Shown: positions 13,203-24,664 of the stretch, piece after piece
Layout of the letters: each line of letters starts with the position of its first letter
How positions within the stretch are numbered: the first letter of the stretch is position 1
From: Owenia fusiformis
Lineage: Eukaryota; Annelida; Polychaeta; Sabellida; Oweniidae
DNA length: 64,000 bases
Reading direction: 5' to 3'
Assembly (NCBI GenBank): GCA_903813345.2
Contig: CAIIXF020000010.1
Span: forward strand, 18,113,181 to 18,177,180
Notes under the pieces: model-generated
Database searches by the model: none
Told to the model about the DNA's origin: nothing
What the model saw: the letters and a program-made list of their open reading frames with translations, nothing else
Position numbers and translations under genes: made by a program

Positions 13203-14627
13203 TTATGTCATTGATTCAAGATGTTCTTCAATGTCATTAAGTCGGACTTCGTGCGAGTCAATACGACATTGCATGTTCGCTAAATGTCCAGGGACGGATC
13301 CATTTTTGAGCGGGTCACAAATGTCCGGTCCCCTGACGAACGCCTTCTTGAGCCAAGCCATTTTATTTTTTTGTCGAGCCTCAATCCTTTCTTCCTTGAG
13401 AGCTTTGGCTCTGGGACCACCGAAGAGAGTATGAACAGAGTATTCAAAATAATCTTCATTTGGGTATATTCCTTTAAGTCCTAACATTCCGTATGGTAAT
13501 CTTTTGAATTCAGATTTGGGTTTGGTAAAAACGGGTATGAGACACCACCTCTTTGTGGGATCAATCATTGTGACCGTCAGGACCTCATCTTTGTGCATGT
13601 CCATCCATATGTCTTCAGTAAAATTTTCCGAGACTATCATGAGTATAAATGTGCTTCGGTTGACCATGTGTTCAGCCGATATTAAATTTGATTGAATTTC
13701 TGTGGAATGGTTCTGATATAAACTTCCATTAATGTTGTAACTCTTCCCAATCAGTTGTATCTGCCTGTTTAAATCTTCAGCCAAGTCAATGTCTTTGTCA
13801 CTATGGTAGATAACATAGTCAAGCTCCTCCATACTGTATTCAATTGGTACTTCAATGCCCATTGACTTCACGGCACTTTCAAGATCTTCTGGATAGTCAG
13901 TTTCGTCATCTTCCGGGGCTGCAAAAATACATTGATCAAATACTTTTAAGAGGTTGGAAAATATTCTCATAAAATATGAGAGATTTTGAAGATGTTCAAA
14001 GTCATGAAAAATTGGACGCATGCGTTTTTATAGTATGTATGTATACCTTTATTTCCTCCATAAATGAAGATTACAATTACAAGAAACATTAATATTTTAT
14101 TGTAACGCTAATTTTGATAATAACACAATATTTTCATAATTAAGGCAAGTGTGCCATTTTTGATATCTGCGAGAGACCTACTACTGGACACTTACTTTAC
14201 TCGTTTAACACAAATCGACCATTTTGAATAAAATAATGTACTTTTCTTTATAGATGAAAATTAGGTATATACATGTGTTAGTTTTAATTTTGACAATAAT
14301 GTTACTTAAATTACATAATTTTAAGAAATTACTTATTGATCATAAAAATAGTTATTGTAAGAAATCATTTTTAGAATGTTACTTTCAACTCTACTTTCGT
14401 CTTTGTCACACTTTTAAACTGGACTTATAATTTTTGGGACTGTGAGCAGTATTCTTATGATCGAAGAATTGCAGCTCTCATTAAAGATAATTATCACGCG
14501 TGGATACTTATCTTGGCATAATTTGTATTTTACATTGTTATATCCTACCTGTAGAATTATCCTTGGAATGTATATTTGTTTCTAAAGCACTGTCTGCAAA
14601 TTCACAACCCATCTGGTTTGCGTCCAT
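13203..14627 (-). CDS. TIR-domain adaptor, small TICAM-like (TIR gene A)
   Basis: Coding exons 14627-14549 and 13918-13203, joined in phase 1, give 264 aa. The ATG is in a good context (AGA ATG G) 39 nt after a splice acceptor at 14667, which suggests a 5-prime UTR intron; an upstream in-frame ATG at 14693 would be used only if that acceptor is not. Residues 57-195 form a TIR domain: strand A ELDYVIYHSDKD, helix-strand STFILMIVSENFTEDIW, the block DPTKRWCLIPVF, and LGLKGIYPNEDYF. The C-terminal 65 residues are basic, then helical. The DPxxRWCxxP block is shared with the CARD-TIR protein in this window (DPDRRWCVVPLY), so the two are paralogues. It lacks the canonical RDxxPG box 2, which points to a TRIF/TRAM-like rather than MyD88-like TIR. 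A cytoplasmic signalling adaptor role is inferred. Confidence 0.85.
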
Positions 14628-15045
14628 TCTATCTTCCACAGAACCCGGTGCTATTACTTTCAAGAACTGCAATATAAGTCCGGATAAGAACATATTATAA
14701 CTCAAAGTTTTCCGAATTAATTATTTCTTAGTTTTGTTAAAAAATAATTCCGTTTTGTATTTCAAGTATTTTGAACTTTCCTGTACACTATTTTTGTAGT
14801 TTTTTCATTCACAAATTATATCGATGCAACTTGTTGAAGTTATTTTAACTATTTGAAAATAGAAAGAAAACTCTAAATATATATACTCAATAAAGTTTCG
14901 CAGAATCAAAATTAATTTGAGATGAAGCAGATTCATCATACGAAATCATGATTTATAAAGTCACTTTAAAAATTGCAATGTCGGACTGTTTTTCCTACTC
15001 TTTGTATTAATCCCCAGTCCCCTTGATCAAGTGTAAACGAAACCA

Positions 15046-15155
15046 GGGTTTCCCCAATAAAACTGTGAACAGACACGTGGTTTCTATACGTCACTCTACA
15101 TCACCCAATACAATAGTTCACTTGGTTTCAGTTTCTCTTCCGCGTTGATTTCCCC
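15046..15155 (-). promoter_or_regulatory. Candidate immune-type promoter elements of TIR gene A
   Basis: About 420-530 bp upstream of the ATG, read on the minus strand: GGGGAAATC (15155-15147), GAGAAACTGAAACC (15137-15124), GGGGAAACCC (15055-15046). The middle one matches the interferon-stimulated response element at 13 of 14 positions. The flanking two look like Rel/NF-kB half-palindromes. Order and spacing are seen; binding is inferred. Confidence 0.4.
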
Positions 15156-15654
15156 TTAACTGACACCGTATAAGGACCTACAATCCATATAAAGCTTCAA
15201 TATTTATGTCTTGAAGTTATCTAGATTAAGACTAAACCTAGCATATTCGAATATTCTATTTGGAGACACAAATGTTGGACATCTTTCAATGAATGCAAAT
15301 ATATACAAAAACACATACCAAGAGGAACATTGGGCCTGTTTTTTATCTGCTACAAAAATTAGTACTTCAAAGGGCTATAAATTTATGATATACATATATT
15401 ACCATTTGTGTGCATGTGATACACCATTCGAAAGGCTGGAGTAGCCTATCTGGTGTCAAAATTGTTTATCGATAATCTTTATTGGGGTTCCAAATGGAAA
15501 TGTCTTCCCATATTTTCAAACATATTGTCAGTTATTGTTAGTTATTCCTTAGTTGAATACACAAACAGATGAATAAATGAATTGACTACAAATGCTAGGT
15601 AGAAAAATTCAGTAGACCCATGCACAAGGTAGAATGACTGATGTACATACATGT

Positions 15655-15855
15655 AAAAGACGTAATACATGCAGATGACGGAAATATGCACAAAGCGAAA
15701 ATATGTGCCCTCAAGGCGTAAATATGCACATGCAGAAGACGGAAATATGCACAAAGCGAAAATATGTACGCACACGGCGTAAATATGCACATGCAGAATA
15801 CAGAAATATGCACATGCAGAGGGTGGAGATGCACATGCACAAGGCGGAAGTATGA
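15655..15855. repeat. Minisatellite, 61-bp period
   Basis: Copies starting at 15671, 15732 and 15793 (each GCAGA...GACGGAAATATGCACAAAG) are spaced exactly 61 bp apart, with the last copy degenerate. Each unit also holds a shorter ATATGCACATGCAG theme. Apparent open frames rich in Cys, Ala and His on the minus strand here are by-products of the repeat. Confidence 0.9.
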
Positions 15856-16948
15856 AACATGCGCACAAATAGATGAATCTTCCATGACAAATGCGCACGT
15901 GTACAAATTCAATATATTATGGAGAAGACTGAAACTGTTGTTAGGGAGATTTCGCTTAGTTAGTTTTGCACCACAGCTAAATAATATAATGTGTTAGATG
16001 ATATTTTACAGTCCACGGGGCAGGTCTCAGAATAAATGCATATGGGTGTGTTTAGATATTAGGGTAATGGCGTTGAATGGCTGACCTTGTGGTCAAAAAG
16101 TGAAATGCTAATATTTTTCTTTCGGAGACCTTATGAATCCTCCATTCTCATAATATTCCACATTTTCTAAGTAAAACCTAATTTGTAAACCTATAATGTT
16201 TACATGCTGCCAAAAATAAAAAACATCAATAACATTCTCATTGAAAATGCTGAATCAACAATGCGTACACAAACAACATTCCGTAACTACACAAAAAACC
16301 AAACAAGGAAGTGAATAAATAGAAAACGCAATGGTCAGTTCTGATGAGACGCTTGAACTTTCGAGGAATCCGGAACTTTTTATGTTGGAATGAACACAAA
16401 TAAACAGGCTAAAAAAGAACTAAATGTGATTTATTTTGATTTCATAATCAATAAGGATAAATGCAAGCAGGAATCACGAAGATTCATCTGGAAAGAACGT
16501 CCATTACTCCGAACATGGTCGTATGATTAATTCATGGGGATTTTCTTAATGGTTGGGATGCGAGTGTACACTTCCACCATCTGTAATTACGAACTTTAAT
16601 TTTTCTGAATTGTGACGCATTCTTTATAATTGATAAAGCATTTTCCACATGATAAAGGGGAAAATGTTGTTTTCTCAGATTAAAAATAATTTGCTGATCA
16701 AACCTCTAAAGAAAGTAAAATGGCTTTATAGAGGAAGAGCAAAAGTTGTCATCGGGAATGGAAGAACGTTTTGTAATGATCAATTTACTACTATTCTAGA
16801 ATTAATCATGCCAATAGTACAATACAATGGAAGAGTTAACAATACCCATTTCCAAGAATTTTATTATATATAGTTTGAAGATTTGGTTTTTTGAAAGGAT
16901 TTAAAGCGTAGGCCTAACGGCAAAAGTTAGGGTGGCTCAATAAATAAA

Positions 16949-17046
16949 TAGGACAAAAACGTATTTCAACATCGAAAAAATTGCTGAACATTTTTTATTC
17001 TTCGGAATTTGCTGTTTTTTCGATGTTGAAATACGTTTTTGTCCTA
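16949..17046. repeat. Hairpin with 32-bp perfect arms
   Basis: TAGGACAAAAACGTATTTCA... at 16949-16980 is the exact reverse complement of 17015-17046. The loop is 34 nt. It abuts the left end of the mariner-type element and may be a solo inverted-repeat element or a filled transposon end. Confidence 0.9.
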
Positions 17047-17081
17047 ATTTACTTTGTCCAATTTGCGGCTTTGTGGCAAAG

Positions 17082-18108
17082 TACAGGGTGGTCCAAAAAA
17101 GGGACACTCGTATTTCAAAAGTAAACATTGATTTTAATGATGAAAACGTATCATTGCCAGTGGATAGGGAATTCAATTATCTTTAATTTGATATACCATG
17201 TTCAAATTTATTGTAATGCCTGTCAATCAGCGTCCACAATACAGAAAATGTCATTTTTGTTTCAAAACGCTTTTTAAAAAACTTACAAAAAACAAGTTTT
17301 TGTCAACATAAAAAGATGCTGAATATGTCTACCATTTTGATCAATTATAGCCCCCAATCTTGGCATAAACTTGTCGACAACATAATTTCAACTTCACAAC
17401 AACACTGCCCTGAATCGATGTAAGGGGTTCATGGTATACCAACTCTGTTGGTTCTCCCCATACGTTGCGGACGGTTGGCATCAGGTGACCTGGGGGAGGG
17501 GGGCAGTGATTAAGGGGGATGAATCAACATGTCCTACACAGACTACTTATCCCTGATCTCATATTCTGATCATTACATTTTCCAACAAGATGGGACTCCA
17601 AGCCAAAGATCCCACAAGACAGTCAAGTATTTAAAGGAGAATGTGCCTCGATTCATCCCCCTAATCACTGGCCCTCGAGATCGTTCTATGTACGGAAAGC
17701 GATTAGGGACCCCCGCATAATTCAAAATCGAATGTAGTTTTAACATGGCAGTGATAATTCACACTGCGCCCTATGCCAACGTTTGCGACTACCACATTTG
17801 GGGAGAATCGACAAAATTGGTGTATCATGAACTCCTTACATCTATTCAGTCCCTTAAGGACAGAATTGTTGAGAGCGGGAATTCATTGTCTCAACAGCAT
17901 ATCAATGATCCTATTGACCAGTTTAATTAGGCCAAGATTGATGACAAAAATCGATCAAAATGGAGGACAAGTTTTTGAAAACCCGTTTTGAAACGTAAAT
18001 GATGTCATTTGTATTATGGCCGCTCGTCGACATGTATTATAATAAATTTGAACTTGTGATAGATCAAATCAAAGGTAATTAAATTCCCTAACCACTGGTA
18101 TAGAAATA
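17082..18108 (+). mobile_element. Decayed Tc1/mariner-superfamily DNA transposon
   Basis: The left end starts TACAGGGTGGTCCAAAAAA, a typical mariner-type terminus. A second, internal pair of inverted repeats is clear: AGTGGATAGGGAATTCAATT near 17158 against the complement of AATTAAATTCCCTAACCACT near 18090. Between them are pieces of a DDE transposase in more than one frame: IFQQDGTPSQRSHKTVKYLKE (17575-17640) holds the catalytic FQQDG aspartate region, and YHIWGE with SLKDRIVESGNSLSQQH (17785-17900) is the region around the third catalytic residue. Frameshifts and stops show it is dead. The outer right end is missing or too decayed to see. Confidence 0.85.
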
Positions 18109-18296
18109 GGCATGTAATAAACTATGCCACAATAACGAAGATACCGTTCAACATTAGTAATTGTATTTTATTGCTTTAAGACACCAGCAAATCTAATTGT
18201 TCGCCTCGGGTGTTTTTCAAATATTTACATTTTGAGATCTAAGAATTGAAGTCCCCACCCCTTCATGTAGGGTATGTCCGAAAATGAGAGTAATTG

Positions 18297-18530
18297 TATA
18301 ATATATTCACCATTCGTCATCATGCTACTTCTCAGAAGTCGAACGGAATTCTTTTACATACGGTTATTCGATAATTACCAAGGCCGTTCAGGTTACTCAA
18401 ATAAGGGAGAACGCAATAGTACATGATACAGACCGCGCCTTGCGCCTAATGGTGGCAAATACGAGGTTGCGCCAATTGCAAGCAATGGATTTGATTCGCG
18501 ATGGAACTCGTGCTGAAACAAAAAAAGGTT
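18297..18530 (+). other. Orphan open reading stretch, possible exon relic
   Basis: About 75 codons are open between TAA stops (upstream near 18295, downstream at 18537) and read ...AVQVTQIRENAIVHDTDRALRLMVANTRLRQLQAMD.... The stretch is more GC-rich than its surroundings. A CAG acceptor-like word sits at 18393 and AAAAAAAG/GTTTGT could be a donor near 18530. I do not recognise the protein and see no partner exons, so a pseudo-exon or transposon fragment is as likely as a gene. Confidence 0.25.
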
Positions 18531-19310
18531 TGTAACTATTTTATTTGTGTTTTCGTCGTATTGTAGTCTCTTTTATCAGTATCTGAACAATGGCCTCTAA
18601 AAAGAAATGACAGAGATTAACTTAAGTTTAAAGTCACAATATTGTTTTTATTTTTATCTATTTTAAAAAGCTAAGCAGTCCATAGTTCTTTTATTTTCTC
18701 AATTAGTAATGCGTAACACCTTTAGATAAAGTGGAAATAGTTCCCATGTTATTTTCCTCTAGGAAAACTCATGCGATCCATTGCTTTCAGCTCAATTTCC
18801 ATAATGGATTGGAACTGATTGGATATCTTTAAAAGAACCGTTTGTCAAAACGAAACATATTGATGCAACAAAAATTGAAAAAAGCAAGGGTAGAAGGGAT
18901 TTGAAATCAGGACATTTCAGAAAAACATGTGGGTGGGTTGTTTGCATCTTCCCTGTCTCAAAGTCGAAATCATTTCATCATCCCTATGAGTGCTTTCCCT
19001 GGAGGTAATACATTGGCCTATACTAACATATGCGCCTGTTTAAACCCTTAGAAAATATCCAAAATCCAACATATGACTGTACGAAATCTGTTGCGATACT
19101 TTCCCTCCGCCTTTTGAACATTTGAGCCCCTTTTTGATAATTTGGCATAGAATCAAAAATTAACCCCCAATAAGACCAAGCGATGCCCAAAAGGCATACT
19201 AATTGTGGTCCTATGCCCCCCCCCCCTGGATCCCCCCAGTGACCATAGACACAAATATTGCTTTATAATAGGTCCGAACATTTGGAAGGAGCATGTACAT
19301 TTATAGTACT

Positions 19311-19385
19311 CTTTACATTCGTTCGACTTCACTTCTTAAAAGAGAGCTTCGTCTTAGTTTATAACTAGACTATGCTCGCAGGGTA
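19311..19385 (-). mobile_element. Short TACCCTG...AGGGTA MITE, inverted copy
   Basis: Reverse-oriented relative of the roughly 77-bp element at 26421-26497 and of 23931-24010. Shared words are CGACTTCACTTCTTAAAAGAG and the CTAGAC/GCAGGGTA end. Confidence 0.65.
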
Positions 19386-19583
19386 CATTTATACAAAGTA
19401 TCTGCATAAAAAGCGTAATATTCACTAAATAGCCTTCCTTTCATTGCAATACTAGTATTGAATTCCATACAAAATGGAGTCCAAAGGCTATGACAGAACA
19501 CACTATTTTTTAGCAATTTAAGCCATGTTTTCATGGTACCTTCCCCCCTGCTTCTTCTCGTATATGGTATGTTTGGCGACATG

Positions 19584-21594
19584 TCATTGTTCATTGAGAC
19601 GAGCTTTCCTCTCCAATTTTATTCTGATTAATTGTTTTTGTTTTTCCTTTTCTTGTTCATCGTACCTAAGGCGGATTTCTGCCCTTGCAACTTCCCGCTT
19701 ATCTTCAAGCTCTTTCATGTTTTCATCTGTTACAGCAGTTTTTTCCAGGCATGTCCTCACGAGATTATCGCGATGGGGTTCTTTTTCCCAATTTGTGCCG
19801 GTCAACACACGCAATTCTGTCGGTATATCCAAGTTTTTTCTGGGGGTTTCGTAAAAGATTGGAATAAGACTACCGCATCTTCCTTTATTAGTTAGACTTT
19901 CATACAATGCTGTGTGAGTCTTATATGTAGCAAGTCTGTTCTTGATAAAGTCATATGTCATATAAAGTAAAATAATAGACCCTCTTTCTAACAAGACGTT
20001 CAGTTGCTCGAACAGATCTTGACAAAGCAGCTCGCACGAAAAACGAACACTTATGGGTCGTTCGCTTTTTACTTGACACCGTTTCTCGAATTCCCTGGCA
20101 AACTTCCTAGCATTTTTCTCATCTTCATCAAGGCAAATTAAACTCACATCCCAATAATCTTCCTGTAGTTCTAAAGGGAGGTTCCCATTTCCTATGAACT
20201 CGTTACTCCCCACTGCAATAGCGCCTTCAATCGTATTCTGTGGTATTCCAACCTTAATTGGCACATCGCTTCCCATTGCTTGTATAGGTGGGTCCATATC
20301 ACCAGCTTCGCAGTTGTCGTTATCTCCTGACTTTTCAATTATCACTTCGCTGTCCTCTTTTAGATCAACATCTCCTACATCACTAAACTGAATAGTACTT
20401 GGATCTCTTAAGAGCATTGTGCTTCTTCTATCAATGTTGTTTACCAACATATTTTCTGCATTCCGGATCGAGACGCATGGTGGAATATGCATTGGTTTAG
20501 GAATATCTGAACACAGTGGAGATTCATCCGGAATTAAGTCCTGTTCACGAGGACTACTGTGGTTTGACCCAGAAAAGGTCAAAGTAGAAAGGGGAGAATG
20601 CATAGAAGAATCAAAATCACGGTCTACTGTGTCGAAGTCGTCTTCTACAACTTCTACAAGCTGAGCATTATTATGTGTTTCACCACTGTCATCGGGATTG
20701 TGTTTGCAATTGAGTTCAACGCGAGATTCATGTATATTAGTATGCACACCTCCATATTCAAGGCCAATGCTTTGTATTTTGTCTTCTTTACAGCAATCAG
20801 ACTTTGGGGTGACAGCATCCTCGACGTCAACATTTTCACATTCTTCTGAGTTACAAGTTCTTGGGCTATCATTTAAATTGGAACTGTGAACAACCTTTGT
20901 ACAATATTTAGCATTGGCGTTGGACTCTTCAATAGCTACATCAATGTTCACATCTTCAGAGTTACGCTTTTCAGTGGTATCCTCTTCATTTTGGCAATCA
21001 GCGTTTGCAGTAGCAACATCATTTGTTTCAGATTTCACACACTTCTCTATTTTCCCAGTTGTGACATTTGAACCAGCCGTTGTAATGGCAAGAAGTAGGT
21101 CCGGAACTTGCGCTCTTCTGCCTAAATAAGTCATATGTAAAGGTCTTTTGAAATGACAGACATACGAAAGAGCAGCTTGATACAGTTTCGCCTTCGTTAT
21201 TGATGAATAGGGCCATTGGGCAGGAAACGGTGTATTGATGTCGTTTTCAGGTATAACTAGAAGAGCGGGAAATTGTTGGTCGGTCATTAGCCCAGGATTT
21301 GTGTCTAGTGTCATTGAAGTCACTTCCTCTGGAGCTAAAATCAAGAGTATATATCCATATTTTAATATTTAGAAACTATTACAAACAAAAAATTGACACA
21401 ACAGTTGCAATCAACGCTGTCACGCTTCCTGTCACTACATTACTAGTCTACTTACTTTCAAGGTTATTTCAATATGATTGTAGCAAACATAACTTCTCTG
21501 TACCTAAAGATAGATTTTGCTCAGGGCCTTTTTCCTGTGTCGTGTTGGCGTCTTCGCCATACCCACTTTCTGCATCTGAATCACTGAGGGGCAT
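19584..21594 (-). CDS. Divergent TIR-domain protein with acidic linker (TIR gene B)
   Basis: Coding exons 21594-21504 and 21334-19584, joined in phase 1, give 613 aa. The ATG (AGG ATG CCC) is the first after an in-frame TGA and lies 67 nt past an acceptor at 21662, so a 5-prime UTR intron is likely. Residues 31-110 form a folded-looking N-terminal part I do not recognise. Residues 110-420 are acidic, Ser/Asn/Asp-rich and probably disordered. Residues 424-562 resemble a TIR domain: DYWDVSLICLDEDEKNARKF, GSIILLYMTYDF, and RCGSLIPIFYET. The last 45 residues are a charged coiled coil (ELEDKREVARAEIRLRYDEQ). Box 2 and the usual C-terminal FW box are not visible, so this is a divergent TIR; its call rests on strand pattern, the LIPIF block and its neighbours. 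An adaptor or decoy role is inferred. Confidence 0.75.
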
Positions 21595-22986
21595 CCTCAA
21601 GGCTTCCCCAGGCGATCCTGTAGATGGTGTTTTATTGGCTCACCGGTGGTAGTGGACAATTCTGCAGAGAAAAATATAATGTTCATTAAATACATTAATA
21701 ACTGTACGATTCTTGCCTTTCGAGGAAGAGAGGTGTGGATTAAAGAGACGTCAGGATTCAAAGATTTGATTTAAGACTCCTGCATTGACAAAGAGAAGTA
21801 TGTGAGTTCTTTTTCATTCAACTACTTTTTACAATAAAGTATCCATCTCTCTCTTTGTCCGGACATCTTCTCTTAGACCGTCCAACCTTGGGTCATCATA
21901 CTTGGTGAACATACTTAGTGGGTCAGATGCCCGGGGGGAGGGGGTACTGGTTTTTCAAAAAGTAGACCCAGTTTTGTACTCAGGCTGGTATCGAAAAATT
22001 TGTCCGCTTTGACGGAGCGTTCTATTTTGAATAGAAACCCTCTAGGAGACACGGTGTTAAAGCATGACGATAAACCTACCGACTGAGATATCCAAGTTCA
22101 TAATTTTTAGTCCATTCTCATGTTTTCTCAGAACATGTGCCTCGGAGCCATTCAAAATATTATCTGTAAGTAAACGTTGTTAAACAAGCCATAAAATGAC
22201 AAATCCAGAACAGGAACGCGGTGTATATTGTAAATAATACGGTTTCAAACGTCGTTAGACGACTACGTATGAATTCCATGGACGGTAACGTATTGTATTA
22301 GTTGTACATTAGATATTTAGCGGACGGTTACGTGCATGTACACCTGTCAAGTCAAGGTTGCTATATCTGATAGTCACTTTCCACGTTATTGTTATAATGG
22401 GTAAGGAATGGAATATTGGATTTCCTATATTTGTTTTCAGGACTCGCAAGAGACGCTCTTGTTTGAGCCTCTATAGGGCAAGGAAAAACGGTGGCTTGCT
22501 TTATTTATGAAACCAATGAAAGTGAAAAAGATAGCTATGAAGAGGCAAAAGAGGAATTAGCATCAGGTACTGATGAAAATGACAAAATTAATAACAATGA
22601 ATCGGGGTTTCATATTTGAACGAGGTTTGCGTAGTTTTGAAATTCAAACTCGACAGTTTTTCGCTTATTTCATGTTATCCCCGGGCATCGATTTGCAAAG
22701 ACTACGTTCTAAACATACATTACTGAATGCATCACCGAATGCGATGCTTACATAAAACGTTCATCATTTCATTGATACACAGTATCAAAATATATATCGA
22801 AGTATTAAAGTATAGTAAATGATGCACCAACCTTAGTTTTCTGTTCTATCGCGGCCATTTTATTGGATAAATCAGTGAACGTAGCCGCCCAACCTCGTTT
22901 TCGGAGGTGGCGTAACTGTCATGCTATAACAGGGTTGGAGATCTACACAATTTAGTTTTTACTCATATGTTTCGTTATATCAAAGA

Positions 22987-23270
22987 AAATTACCTACTCC
23001 ATGCAATGGATATGTCATTTGCGGGTAACTTTAACTTATGTTTGAAGTCCAACAACGTTGAGAGTAAAAGCTATTCAAAACCGCGCGGGAGTATTATACT
23101 CCAAAATGTACCATTTCTTTTAATTCTTTTTAATGGTACAATATAGTGACTCGATAATATTTACACATGTTTTCAGCATAACTCTGAAGGTATTAATGAG
23201 ATGTATTGGTTTTTTAAAAAAATTTAATAAAAAAATAATGTTTCTTTTTCTCCGCTGTGACGGAGCAGTA
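22987..23270 (+). mobile_element. Dispersed repeat, copy 1 (empty site)
   Basis: Starts TACCTACTCCATGCAATGGA and ends TCCGCTGTGACGGAGCAGT. The same sequence returns inverted at 26184-26553. Fragments of the end word (CCGCTGTGACGGAGC) also occur at 11831 and, changed, at 22003, marking a moderately abundant family. This copy lacks the 77-bp insertion present in the other. Confidence 0.8.
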
Positions 23271-24664
23271 TAAACTACACTTTAGAAGAGCGAACGTGTC
23301 AAATCTCTTTCGTGAAGTATTCTGAAAAATGAAACGGAATAAAAGTACACAATTCAAATTCTGGGAAGTATATACGACCACTCCTTAAGCTTTTTTTCTC
23401 AGTTTGTACTGCAATCCAACTTATTTATGGTAACTCATTAAAATGATAGTCTACTTCATTTCAGAATAGGGTATTTGCCTTTCGTAGTGCTTACTGTGGA
23501 TCCATCACCTGACATGGTCATTTTTACGGAGCATTACCTTGTATTATTGAATCAATCACAGATGTTTTAGTTCCACAACGTTCGAACTATTTTTGGGGCA
23601 AAGCATCAGAATATGAATTCGGTAGTATGTTTTAAATGCTTTTTGTGAGGTACTAAAATAAGGAATGCACAAAACAAATGCGTATTTTCTCAGACGTTAC
23701 TTACATGAACAGATAACATACAAGATAGCAATTTAAGATTATCGTTTTGTTTACGTGTTTCGTTGTTCTTGAACCTTGTTCTTGAACCTTGAAACATTTT
23801 CATAGTTTGTAGTTCATCTATTGTTAAACTTAAACCATTTATGTTTATGTATTACTGTGTATTACTGTATGTAGTTGGTAAAGAAAATAATATGACATGA
23901 TATAAGGTTGTGTACTCGTAAGTGGAGTTTACCTGCGTGCAGAGTCTAGTTAAACTATAGACGAAGCTCTCTTTTAAGAAGTGAAGTCAAACGAATGCAT
24001 GCAAAGGGTAAAGTGGAGTGTATCTTCAAACACGAAAATGCAAAATTAGATTTTAAGATTGTTCTTTATTTGAATAACAGTTAGGATTATCTGATGCAAC
24101 TACAGTAAAACATGTGTACAGTGAACACACAGAGCCCCAAAAATGTGTTCCCAGTTGGTAGATGCTCACTCGATAGAGGAAATTTCATATAGAAGTCAGA
24201 GGAATGTGTGATAAGAAGAGGTGTTCACTAGAGAAAGATGTTCATTGATACAGGTTTTACCTTGCAGAACGTTTACCAAAACTTTTTTTTATATTTTTTA
24301 GAGTGCAAAACAATGAGGCATGAATTTCAAATAATTGACGATGGCTCTTAAACAGAAACTGTTTAAAAATGGTCGCTGAAGTTAACTTTTTTTGAAAATA
24401 TATCACGTAATCTTTCTATTCAACTGCCAATTCCTCGTCGGCTGCAAGAAACATTTTTAATAAGGGTAGATATATCATTTTTTATCCATTCTTATAACAT
24501 TTCATATGGTTTTGATCGCCCGTAGAATCAAAAACATACGTGTAATACATAGAAAGTTATGTATTTCTAAATAGACAATTTAAAAACCTATAATTTAAGA
24601 AAAATTATAGCTTTTAGCTGTCTCATTTTTATAGCAGACGACATTTTGCAGATTCACGTGGTGG

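Larger units (their letters stand above)
14694..19583. other. Intergenic region between TIR genes A and B
   Basis: Upstream side of TIR gene A and downstream side of TIR gene B. Contents are listed separately: immune-type motifs, a 61-bp minisatellite, a hairpin, a decayed mariner-type transposon, an orphan open frame and a short MITE at 19311-19385. The sequence between them is AT-rich and shows nothing further I can name. Confidence 0.6.

Noticed and set aside
15542-15912. Cys/Ala/His-rich minus-strand open frames
   Set aside because: They are produced by the 61-bp minisatellite; two frames are open because the unit lacks stops.
16649-16873. 74-aa plus-strand open frame
   Set aside because: No family resemblance, no partner exons, AT-driven composition.
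13203-21594. TIR genes A and B as exons of one gene
   Set aside because: Gene B ends in an in-frame TGA after a coiled coil with no good donor before it, and gene A has its own acceptor, ATG and promoter-type motifs.
22469-22616. Acidic open stretch upstream of TIR gene B (ETNESEKDSYEEAKEELASG)
   Set aside because: It lacks a start and is closed by TGA on both sides; too short to assign, though it might be an exon relic.
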